Shown here: in pieces, positions 5,816 through 10,857 of the stretch
How the letters are laid out: each line of letters begins with the position of its first letter
Numbering within the stretch: position 1 is the first letter of the stretch
Source: Lachnospiraceae bacterium UBA7481
Lineage (GTDB): Bacteria; Bacillota; Clostridia; Lachnospirales; Lachnospiraceae
DNA: 10,857 nucleotides
Direction: 5' to 3'
NCBI GenBank assembly: GCA_002478505.1
Contig: DLOP01000087.1
Span: forward strand, 26,105-36,961
Made by a program: the position numbers and the translations under genes
Notes under the pieces: model-generated
Databases searched by the model: none
The model's input: the letters and a program-made list of their open reading frames with translations, nothing else
Told to the model about the DNA's origin: nothing

Positions 5816-6358
5816 CTACTTCTTACCAGTCTTGCCGACCTTACGGCGGATAACCTCATCAGCATACTTGATACCCTTGCCCTTATAAGGCTCCGGTCCT
5901 CTCTTGGATCTGATTTCGGCAGCGTATTGTCCGACTTTTTCTTTATCAATTCCCTTTACGGTAATCTTGTTCTGACCTTCCAGTACCGTCTCAATACCTT
6001 CAGGATCAACCATAATTACCGGATGAGAATAACCAAGGGTCAGGTTCAGTTCCTTACCCTGCTTTGCAGCTCTGTAACCGACACCGTTGATTTCAAGAAC
6101 CTTCTGATAACCACTGGTAACACCAACAATCATGTTGTTGATGAGGGTTCTGGTAAGACCGTGAAGAGCCTTGATTCTCTTAAGGTCGTTCGGTCTGGTT
6201 ACTACGATCTCCGCACCCTCCTGCTTAATGGTAAGCTCAGGTGCAAGAGTTCTCTCAAGGGTACCCTTAGGTCCCTTTACAGTCACTTTATTATTTTCTG
6301 CGATTTCTACAGTTACACCTGCAGGAACAGCGATTGGCATTTTTCCAATACGTGACAT
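5816..6358 (-). CDS. rplF: 50S ribosomal protein L6
   Basis: L6 sits near the sarcin-ricin loop and the factor-binding site of the large subunit. The 180-residue product begins MSRIGKMPIAVPAGV, shows two repeated domains (about 1-80 and 81-180) and ends with the diagnostic PEPYKGKGIKY at 155-165 followed by a basic tail. AAGGAGG precedes the ATG. Its TAG stop is followed after 15 bases by rplR. No departures from the family were noticed. Confidence 0.97.
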   Translation of the reverse strand: MSRIGKMPIAVPAGVTVEIAENNKVTVKGPKGTLERTLAPELTIKQEGAEIVVTRPNDLKRIKALHGLTRTLINNMIVGVTSGYQKVLEINGVGYRAAKQGKELNLTLGYSHPVIMVDPEGIETVLEGQNKITVKGIDKEKVGQYAAEIRSKRGPEPYKGKGIKYADEVIRRKVGKTGKK

Positions 6359-6383
6359 GCCCGTACCTCCTTATAATTATAAA

Positions 6384-6785
6384 CTACCAGATATAAGCAA
6401 GTACTTCGCCGCCAACGTTAAGCTGTCTTGCTTCTTTATCTGTAATGATTCCCTTATTAGTAGAAATGATAGCAACACCAAGTCCGCCAAGTACACGGGG
6501 AAGATCTTCCTTGCCTGCATATACTCTGAGACCGGGCTTAGAAATTCTCTTAAGACCGGTAATGGTCTTAACAGCCTTATCCTTACCATACTTGAGTGTG
6601 ATATGGATGTTCTGGAAGCTACCAACTTCTTCCAACTCGTAATTCTTGATATAACCTTCCTTCACGAGAATGTCAGCAATTGCAACCTTCATCTTGGAAG
6701 CAGGTACATCTACTGTATCGTGCTTGGCAGTATTTGCATTACGGATTCTTGTAAGCATATCTGCAATCGGATCACTCATAGCCAT
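6384..6785 (-). CDS. rpsH: 30S ribosomal protein S8
   Basis: S8 binds 16S rRNA helix 21 directly and is central to assembly of the 30S platform; in E. coli it also represses the spc operon. The 133-residue product begins MAMSDPIADMLTRIRNA and carries GLKRISKPGLRVYA (77-90) and the conserved GGLGVAIISTNKG (100-112) near the C-terminus. The first ATG lies 9 bases after AGGAGG and is preferred over the ATG two codons later. The 49-base gap before it contains only a weak 4-bp stem (GTGC/GCAC) and no recognisable S8 site. Confidence 0.97.
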   Translation of the reverse strand: MAMSDPIADMLTRIRNANTAKHDTVDVPASKMKVAIADILVKEGYIKNYELEEVGSFQNIHITLKYGKDKAVKTITGLKRISKPGLRVYAGKEDLPRVLGGLGVAIISTNKGIITDKEARQLNVGGEVLAYIW

Positions 6786-6834
6786 TGAATTTTACCTCCT
6801 TTAATCTCTGTCGTGCTTCATGCACCGGCAATGC

Positions 6835-7020
6835 TTACCAGCTTGCCTTTCTTACACCAGGGATCTGTCCCTTATATGCTAACTCGCGGAAGCAAACTCT
6901 GCAAATTCCGTACTTTCTCAAGTAAGCATGAGGACGGCCGCACAATCTGCAACGGGTATACTCTCTCGTAGAGAACTTCTGTGTGCGCTGCTGTTTAATC
7001 TTCATTGACGTTTTCGCCAT
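6835..7020 (-). CDS. rpsN: 30S ribosomal protein S14, zinc-binding short type
   Basis: S14 is a head protein of the small subunit. This 61-residue form is the short, zinc-binding type (called rpsZ in some species), unlike the roughly 100-residue zinc-free form. Four cysteines at 24, 27, 40 and 43, in CRLC and CRVC, form the zinc site, and the C-terminus GQIPGVRKASW is the family hallmark. ATG follows AGGAGG with normal spacing, 16 bases after rplE. Zinc-limited cells of other species often carry a zinc-free paralogue elsewhere; none can be seen here. Confidence 0.97.
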   Translation of the reverse strand: MAKTSMKIKQQRTQKFSTREYTRCRLCGRPHAYLRKYGICRVCFRELAYKGQIPGVRKASW

Positions 7021-7036
7021 GGAATTTCCCTCCTTA

Positions 7037-7576
7037 TTACTTGCTGAACGGCATGCCGAACAGTCTTAACAACTCACGTGCTTCCTCGTCGGTCTTAGCG
7101 GTAGTTACGAAGATAACGTCCATACCGCGAACCTTGTCAACCTTATCGTATTCGATTTCGGGGAAGATCAACTGCTCTTTAATACCGAGAGCGTAGTTAC
7201 CTCTGCCGTCGAATGCATTCGGGTTAACACCGCGGAAGTCACGTACACGAGGCAGTGCGAGGTTAATCAGACGATCTGCAAACTCGTACATCTTGTCGCC
7301 GCGAAGGGTAACCTTACAGCCGATTGCAAGACCTTCTCTGATCTTGAAGTTAGCTACGGACTTCTTTGCCTTAGTAATTACAGCCTTCTGTCCGGAAATA
7401 ATCTCCATGTCCTTTACAGCAGACTCAAGAGCCTTTGCGTTGTCTTTTGCTTCACCAACGCCCATGTTAATTACAATCTTATCGAGTTTCGGAATCTCCA
7501 TTACGTTCTTATAACCGAACTTCTTCTGCATAGCTGCCGAAATCTCGTTCAAATAAGTTTCTTTTAATCTAGTCAA
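7037..7576 (-). CDS. rplE: 50S ribosomal protein L5 (TTG start)
   Basis: L5 binds 5S rRNA and sits in the central protuberance, contacting the P-site tRNA and S13 across the interface. The 179-residue product matches the family. It begins MTRLKETYLNEI, and carries IPKLDKIVINMGVGEA (28-43), the TLRGDKMYEF segment (90-99), FRGVNPNAFDGRGNY (114-128) and the C-terminal RLFGMPF. The start must be TTG: it follows GGAGG by 9 bases, no in-frame ATG or GTG lies between the SD and it, and the next ATG (codon 16) would remove conserved N-terminal residues. A rare start codon on an abundant protein is notable. Confidence 0.96.
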   Translation of the reverse strand: MTRLKETYLNEISAAMQKKFGYKNVMEIPKLDKIVINMGVGEAKDNAKALESAVKDMEIISGQKAVITKAKKSVANFKIREGLAIGCKVTLRGDKMYEFADRLINLALPRVRDFRGVNPNAFDGRGNYALGIKEQLIFPEIEYDKVDKVRGMDVIFVTTAKTDEEARELLRLFGMPFSK

Positions 7577-7581
7577 CTTAT

Positions 7582-7594
7582 GAGACCTCCTCTC
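7582..7594 (-). promoter_or_regulatory. rplE Shine-Dalgarno in a small hairpin loop
   Basis: Between rplX and rplE the RNA reads GAGA-GGAGG-TCTC. The full SD of rplE would sit as the five-base loop of a 4-bp stem. The start codon behind it is TTG, 9 bases past the GGAGG. The stem is short and may be unstable on its own. In E. coli the S8 feedback site lies at this same gene junction, but I see no clear S8 helix-21 mimic here. Confidence 0.35.
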
Positions 7595-7600
7595 TTAGAA

Positions 7601-7903
7601 TTAGTCGATAACCTCACCGGTAGACTTAGCAACACGAACCTTCTTGTTGTCCACAGTCTTGAAACCGATTCTGGTAGGCTTGCCTTTATGAACGTACATA
7701 ACGTTGGAAGCGTCAATCATAGCTTCCTGATGAGCAATTCCGCCCTTAGGATTAGCCTGGTTTGCCTTCTGGTGCTTAGTTACCATATTGCAGCCCTGAA
7801 CCAATACCTTGCCGTCAGCAACACGAAGAACTTTGCCCTCACTGCCTTTGTCCTTGCCGGCAATAATCTTAACTAAATCGTCTTTCTTAATCTTAGTTGC
7901 CAT
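7601..7903 (-). CDS. rplX: 50S ribosomal protein L24
   Basis: L24 is an assembly initiator that binds the 5' region of 23S rRNA and ends up near the tunnel exit. The product is 100 residues. An N-terminal KOW domain covers about residues 6-33 (DDLVKIIAGKDKGSEGKVL), and the conserved NPKGGI motif is at 51-56. The ATG lies 8 bases after AAGGAGG; the in-frame GTG three codons upstream overlaps that SD and was rejected. The SD itself begins immediately after the rplN stop. Confidence 0.96.
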   Translation of the reverse strand: MATKIKKDDLVKIIAGKDKGSEGKVLRVADGKVLVQGCNMVTKHQKANQANPKGGIAHQEAMIDASNVMYVHKGKPTRIGFKTVDNKKVRVAKSTGEVID

Positions 7904-7916
7904 TGCTGACACCTCC

Positions 7917-8285
7917 TTATAATACTTCCGGCGCCAGGGATACGATCTTCATGAATTTCTTCTCACGCAGCTCTCTTGCAACCGGTCCAAAGATACGAGT
8001 ACCCTTGGGATTCAAATCATCCTTAATAATTACAGCAGCATTCTCATCGAAGCGGATGTAAGAGCCGTCTTTACGACGAACACTCTTAACCGTACGAACA
8101 ACAACTGCCTTTACTACATCACCTTTTTTAACAACACCACCGGGGGTAGCGTCCTTTACGGAAGCGATGATGATATCGCCGATACCAGCATATCTTCTGG
8201 TAGAACCACCCATAACTCTGATACACAAAAGTTCCTTAGCACCGGTATTGTCAGCAACCCTAAGTCTGGATTCTGTTTGTATCAT
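7917..8285 (-). CDS. rplN: 50S ribosomal protein L14
   Basis: L14 is a beta-barrel protein at the subunit interface that contacts 16S rRNA and L19. In other bacteria the silencing factor RsfS binds it. The 122-residue product has the family's standard length, starts MIQTESRLRVADNTGA and carries the signature GTRIFGPVARELR at 95-107. The start is the ATG 8 bases after AAAGGAG. An in-frame extension of ten codons upstream exists, but it would place the SD inside the gene and add residues that L14 lacks. The stop lies 13 bases before rplX. Confidence 0.97.
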   Translation of the reverse strand: MIQTESRLRVADNTGAKELLCIRVMGGSTRRYAGIGDIIIASVKDATPGGVVKKGDVVKAVVVRTVKSVRRKDGSYIRFDENAAVIIKDDLNPKGTRIFGPVARELREKKFMKIVSLAPEVL

Positions 8286-8336
8286 AGTGAATACTCCTTT
8301 CAGTCGTAATTCCAATTACTTGCATAAAGAAAACTA

Positions 8337-8591
8337 TTACTTAGCCTTCTCAACGATTTCAACCAATCTCCATCTCTTGTCCTTGGAGAGCGGTCTGGTT
8401 TCCATAACCTTTACTCTATCGCCGATCTTGCACTCGTTGTTCTCATCGTGAGCCTTAAGCTTGTAAGTTCTCTTTACGATCTTATTGTAAAGAGGATGCT
8501 TCACGTTATCAACTACTGCAACGACGATGGTCTTATCCATCTTATCACTTACGACCTTACCGGTACGTACTTTTCTCAGATTTCTGTCCAT
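8337..8591 (-). CDS. rpsQ: 30S ribosomal protein S17
   Basis: S17 is a primary 16S rRNA-binding OB-fold protein of the 30S body. The 84-residue product starts MDRNLRKVRTGKVVSDKMDK, a classic S17 opening, and has the C-terminal conserved block GDRVKVMETRPLSKDKRW at 57-74. I chose the ATG preceded by AAAGGAG with a 7-base spacer; a longer in-frame version starting with TTG six codons earlier would run through the SD. The next gene, rplN, starts 51 bases on; nothing structured stands out in that gap. Confidence 0.96.
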   Translation of the reverse strand: MDRNLRKVRTGKVVSDKMDKTIVVAVVDNVKHPLYNKIVKRTYKLKAHDENNECKIGDRVKVMETRPLSKDKRWRLVEIVEKAK

Positions 8592-8617
8592 AAGAATTCT
8601 CCTTTCCAAGCGATAAA

Positions 8618-8827
8618 TTAGTTAGCAGCAGCTGCCTTTTCGGAAATTACCGTCTGAATTCTGGCAATGTTCTTTCTAACTTCCTTGATTCTGCTTGTGT
8701 TGTCCAACTGATTCGTTGCATTCTGGAATCTCAGATTGAAGAGCTCTTTCTTGGCAGCAACCAACTCTTCGTTAAGTTCCGCAACTGTCTTGTTTTTCAA
8801 GTCATCAACAAACTTCTTAGTTTTCAC
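8618..8827 (-). CDS. rpmC: 50S ribosomal protein L29 (GTG start)
   Basis: L29 is a small helical protein near the peptide exit site and forms part of the docking platform for the signal recognition particle and trigger factor. The chosen start gives 69 residues beginning MKTKKFVDDLKNKT, with the family's two-helix hairpin: KKELFNLRFQNATNQL (26-41) and RIKEVRKNIARIQT (46-59). The start is GTG, 8 bases after AGGAGG. A GTG nine bases further upstream is also in frame, but it overlaps the SD itself, so it was not chosen. The gene begins inside the end of rplP (11-base overlap), which implies coupled translation. Confidence 0.94.
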   Translation of the reverse strand: MKTKKFVDDLKNKTVAELNEELVAAKKELFNLRFQNATNQLDNTSRIKEVRKNIARIQTVISEKAAAAN

Positions 8828-9254
8828 TGCCCGCACCTCCTTCTAAGTCTGCACGAGAAACGATCTTGCACTTGCAGGGAAGTTTGTGAGTAGCAAGACG
8901 AAGAGCTTCTCTTGCAATTTCTTCACTTACACCTGCAATTTCAAACATTACACGACCGGGCTTAACAACCGCTACCCAGTATTCAAGTGTTCCCTTACCG
9001 GAACCCATTCGAGTTTCAGCAGGCTTAGCTGTTACCGGCTTATCCGGGAAAATCTTAATCCAAACTTGACCACCACGCTTGATATAACGGGTCATAGCGA
9101 TACGGGCTGCTTCAATCTGATTGGACTTAATCCAGCAGGGCTCCATTGCAACGATACCGAATTCACCGTTGGAGATCTTATTGCCTCTTAAAGCCTTGCC
9201 TCTCATGGTTCCACGAAACTGCTTACGCCGTTTCACTCTCTTAGGCATTAACAT
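8817..9254 (-). CDS. rplP: 50S ribosomal protein L16
   Basis: L16 helps organise the A-site and central protuberance of the large subunit and assembles late. The product has 145 residues and starts MLMPKRVKRRKQFRG, as is typical. The conserved RMGSGKGT segment lies at 82-89; Arg82 corresponds to the arginine hydroxylated in E. coli L16. The start codon overlaps the stop of rpsC by one base (TAATG), with GGGAG inside rpsC as its likely SD. The last residues, EGGAGSEN, are encoded by DNA that also holds the SD and start of rpmC, giving an 11-base gene overlap. The tail composition may therefore be set partly by the rpmC signal. Confidence 0.97.
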   Translation of the reverse strand: MLMPKRVKRRKQFRGTMRGKALRGNKISNGEFGIVAMEPCWIKSNQIEAARIAMTRYIKRGGQVWIKIFPDKPVTAKPAETRMGSGKGTLEYWVAVVKPGRVMFEIAGVSEEIAREALRLATHKLPCKCKIVSRADLEGGAGSEN

Positions 9255-9913
9255 TATTTATCGCTCCCTTCCTTTTTGCTTCCCTTTGTCGGGAGAACTT
9301 CACCGTGGTAGATCCAAACCTTTACACCGACCTTACCGTATGTGGTGTTTGCTTCAGCGAATCCATAATCAATGTCTGCACGAAGTGTCTGCAACGGGAT
9401 AGTGCCCTCGCTGTAGAACTCGGTACGAGCCATATCAGCGCCGCCAAGACGACCGGAAACTGCGGTCTTAATACCCTTCGCACCGCACTTCATGGCTCTG
9501 GACATGGTGGACTTCATTGCTCTACGGAAAGATACACGATTCTCAAGCTGCTGAGCGATATTCTCTGCAACCAGCTGTGCATTGTTATCCGGTCTCTTAA
9601 CCTCTTTGATTTCAAGGTTAAGCTTCTTTGCGGAAAGCTTCTGAACTTCAGCCTTCAACTTCTCAATTTCAGCACCGCCCTTACCGATTACAACACCGGG
9701 CTTTGCGGTGAAAACGATTACCTTTAACTTATCAGAAGCACGCTCGATCTCAATCTTGCTGATACCTGCGCTATAAAGCTTCTTCTTCAGGTACTCACGG
9801 ATCTTGTAGTCCTCAACGAGGCAATCTGCAAAATCAGCTTCTGCGTACCATTTGGAATCCCAGTCTTTAATAACACCGACTCTTAATCCATGCGGATTTA
9901 CTTTCTGTCCCAT
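9254..9913 (-). CDS. rpsC: 30S ribosomal protein S3
   Basis: S3 lies at the mRNA entry channel of the small subunit and contributes to mRNA unwinding. The 219-residue product matches the family length. It begins MGQKVNPHGLRVG, has a type II KH domain with the GKGG loop at residues 77-80, and a C-terminal domain with SGRLGGADMARTE (about 153-165) and the GVKVWIYHGE strand (about 195-204). A short charged tail ends the protein. The SD is GGAGG, 7 bases before ATG. Its TAA stop shares one base with the ATG of rplP (TAATG), so translation of the two is probably coupled. Confidence 0.97.
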   Translation of the reverse strand: MGQKVNPHGLRVGVIKDWDSKWYAEADFADCLVEDYKIREYLKKKLYSAGISKIEIERASDKLKVIVFTAKPGVVIGKGGAEIEKLKAEVQKLSAKKLNLEIKEVKRPDNNAQLVAENIAQQLENRVSFRRAMKSTMSRAMKCGAKGIKTAVSGRLGGADMARTEFYSEGTIPLQTLRADIDYGFAEANTTYGKVGVKVWIYHGEVLPTKGSKKEGSDK

Positions 9914-9924
9914 GTGATACCTCC

Positions 9925-10311
9925 TTATCTTTCATCCAACACAATCGTGATGTGACTCATTCTCTTCAAGATCCTGTAAGCTCTACCCTGTGCTCTGGGA
10001 TGAACTCTCTTCATGGTAGGAGCGCAGTTTGCATAGCATTCTGCAACTACCAATTTGTTCACATCCATACCGTTGTTGTTCTCAGCGTTTGCGATTGCTG
10101 ACTTTAATAACTTCTCAATGAGAGTGGAAGCATATCTGGGGTTATATGCTAAAATACCGAGTGCTGTCTGTACATCCTTGCCTCTGATTGCATCGAGAAC
10201 GAAACAAGCCTTCTGAACAGATACTCTTGCGTAAGACAACTTAGCAGAGGGTCTGGTGTCCTTATTGGCATTTCTTTCTCTCTTAATCTGGGATCTATGT
10301 CCTTTTGCCAT
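9925..10311 (-). CDS. rplV: 50S ribosomal protein L22
   Basis: L22 binds 23S rRNA early in assembly, and its long beta-hairpin lines the peptide exit tunnel next to L4, where macrolide-resistance changes are known in other bacteria. The product is 128 residues, longer than the roughly 110 of E. coli L22. The extra length is a basic N-terminal extension (about residues 1-20, MAKGHRSQIKRERNA). The core starts near AKLSYARVSVQKA, and the tunnel hairpin lies near residues 98-120 (PTMKRVHPRAQGRAYRI). ATG follows AGGAGG with good spacing. The rpsC start is only 11 bases past the stop. I see no insertion or deletion in the hairpin that would suggest macrolide resistance. Confidence 0.97.
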   Translation of the reverse strand: MAKGHRSQIKRERNANKDTRPSAKLSYARVSVQKACFVLDAIRGKDVQTALGILAYNPRYASTLIEKLLKSAIANAENNNGMDVNKLVVAECYANCAPTMKRVHPRAQGRAYRILKRMSHITIVLDER

Positions 10312-10333
10312 GGATGTTACCTCCTTTCAAAAT

Positions 10334-10349
10334 AAACGGTTCTCCGTTT
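10334..10349 (-). other. Small hairpin in rpsS-rplV gap, before the rplV SD
   Basis: The stem AAACGG/CCGTTT (6 bp) closes the tetraloop AGAA and is followed by ATTTT and then the rplV Shine-Dalgarno. It resembles a very weak terminator, but the stem is short, half A-U, and the U-run is interrupted. Read-through into the essential genes downstream is required, so a spacer, processing or weak attenuation role is more likely. Confidence 0.35.
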
Positions 10350-10363
10350 CTATTCTTCCTGCT

Positions 10364-10378
10364 CCTGCATACCGCAGG
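10364..10378 (-). other. Small hairpin in rpsS-rplV gap (upstream one)
   Basis: The RNA has a perfect 5-bp stem CCTGC/GCAGG around the loop GGTAT. It lies about 27 bases after the rpsS stop. There is no U-run, so it is not a terminator. It may be a chance stem or an mRNA processing or stability element; no known family is recognised. Confidence 0.35.
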
Positions 10379-10405
10379 GCAAATCTATTCACTGGGAAGG
10401 ACGGA

Positions 10406-10684
10406 TTATCTTCTGCCCTTCTTCTCGTCTTTACCATGTCCGCGATAGGTTCTGGTAGCAACGAACTCGCCCAGCTTGTGGCCAACCATGTCTTCTGTAA
10501 TGAATACCGGAACATGCTTTCTTCCGTCATATACAGCGATTGTGTGGCCTACCATCTGAGGGAAAATTGTGGACCGGCGAGACCAGGTTTTGATCACGCT
10601 CTTGTCGTTCTTCTCATTCATCTCGTTAACCTTGTCGAGCAAATACTGATCGGCAAAAGGTCCCTTCTTTAATGAACGTGCCAT
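10406..10684 (-). CDS. rpsS: 30S ribosomal protein S19
   Basis: S19 sits in the head of the small subunit, beside S13 and near the A-site tRNA. The 92-residue product has the usual family length. It begins MARSLKKGPF, a hallmark of S19, and carries the conserved core around residues 32-49 (KTWSRRSTIFPQMVGHT) and the 58-83 segment with HVPVFITEDM and TRTYRGH. The ATG follows AGGAGG with ideal spacing; this SD overlaps the tandem stop of rplB. The next gene, rplV, is 94 bases away, a long gap for this block, and that gap holds two small hairpins. Function and start are secure. Confidence 0.97.
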   Translation of the reverse strand: MARSLKKGPFADQYLLDKVNEMNEKNDKSVIKTWSRRSTIFPQMVGHTIAVYDGRKHVPVFITEDMVGHKLGEFVATRTYRGHGKDEKKGRR

Positions 10685-10699
10685 TGTGTTGACCTCCTA

Positions 10700-10857
10700 T
10701 TATTTTGATAATGCCTTGCCGTCTCTTCTTCTGATGATCAGCTTATTAGACGCCTTCTTCTTGTCACGGGTCTTAAGACCAAGTGCAGGCTTGCCCCAAG
10801 GGGTGCAGGGACCGGGACGACCGATACCGCACTTACCTTCACCACCGCCGTGGGGAT
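10700..10857 (-). CDS. rplB: 50S ribosomal protein L2, C-terminal fragment (cut by window edge)
   Basis: L2 is a universal large-subunit protein needed for subunit association and assembly of the peptidyl transferase region. Only the last 51 complete codons are in the window; the gene continues beyond the right edge. The fragment opens with the conserved PHGGGEGK segment, which holds the family's well-known functional histidine, followed by TPWGKPALG and the basic tail RRRDGKALSK. The stop is TAA followed at once by TAG; the TAG merges into the AGGAGG of rpsS, 15 bases downstream. L2 directly before S19 is the normal S10 operon order. Identity is clear from the tail alone; nothing can be said of the N-terminal part. 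Confidence 0.96.
   Translation of the reverse strand, partial: PHGGGEGKCGIGRPGPCTPWGKPALGLKTRDKKKASNKLIIRRRDGKALSK

Noticed and set aside
5684..6355. Long plus-strand open frame opposite rplR and rplF
   Set aside because: It runs through two certain ribosomal genes on the other strand, has no family resemblance and no SD.
6359..6383. TATAAT-like sequence between rpsH and rplF
   Set aside because: There is no acceptable -35 box at 16-18 bases, and TTATAATTATAA is a simple A/T palindrome next to the SD.
6786..6834. S8 operator before rpsH
   Set aside because: Only a 4-bp GTGC/GCAC stem is present, with no likeness to the S8 binding helix.
1..10857. Mobile elements, CRISPR arrays, tRNA or rRNA genes, defence genes
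   Set aside because: Both strands were read; the window is filled by conserved ribosomal and housekeeping genes in ancestral order, without direct repeats, transposase or integrase features.

Overview
The window is a long, canonical stretch of the bacterial S10-spc-alpha ribosomal protein supercluster. Every gene lies on the minus strand, so transcription runs from high to low coordinates. Going downstream the order is: the 3' end of rplB, then rpsS, rplV, rpsC, rplP, rpmC, rpsQ, rplN, rplX, rplE, rpsN, rpsH, rplF, rplR, rpsE, rpmD, rplO, secY, adk, map, a KOW-domain gene (ybzG-like), infA, rpmJ and rpsM. The window ends just past rpsM, before the expected rpsK.

The order, with a KOW/L14e-like gene between map and infA, the zinc-binding short S14, and very strong AGGAGG ribosome-binding sites before nearly every gene point to a Gram-positive Firmicute. 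The moderate base composition and the basic N-terminal extension on L22 suggest a clostridial, perhaps Lachnospiraceae-like, organism. The phylum is a firm inference; the family is tentative.

Layout: (1) 10857-4256 is a tight ribosomal protein block with gaps of 0-94 bases, two overlaps (rpsC/rplP, rplP/rpmC) and highly biased codons. (2) 4254-2935 is secY, one base behind rplO. (3) After a 113-base gap holding a strong hairpin, adk, map and the KOW gene (2821-1086) use visibly less biased codons. (4) infA follows, then an 80-base gap with a good sigma-A promoter, rpmJ with a GTG start, a 274-base gap with a second candidate promoter and a structured leader, and rpsM. The products work together: small and large subunit proteins, initiation factor IF-1, the SecY channel for nascent membrane proteins, methionine aminopeptidase for nascent chains, and adenylate kinase for nucleotide balance.

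No mobile element, CRISPR array, tRNA, rRNA, convincing terminator or novel multigene system is visible. The points worth a second look are regulatory: the rpmJ promoter, the rpsM leader, the secY-adk hairpin, the TTG start of rplE with its Shine-Dalgarno in a small hairpin, and the small KOW protein.
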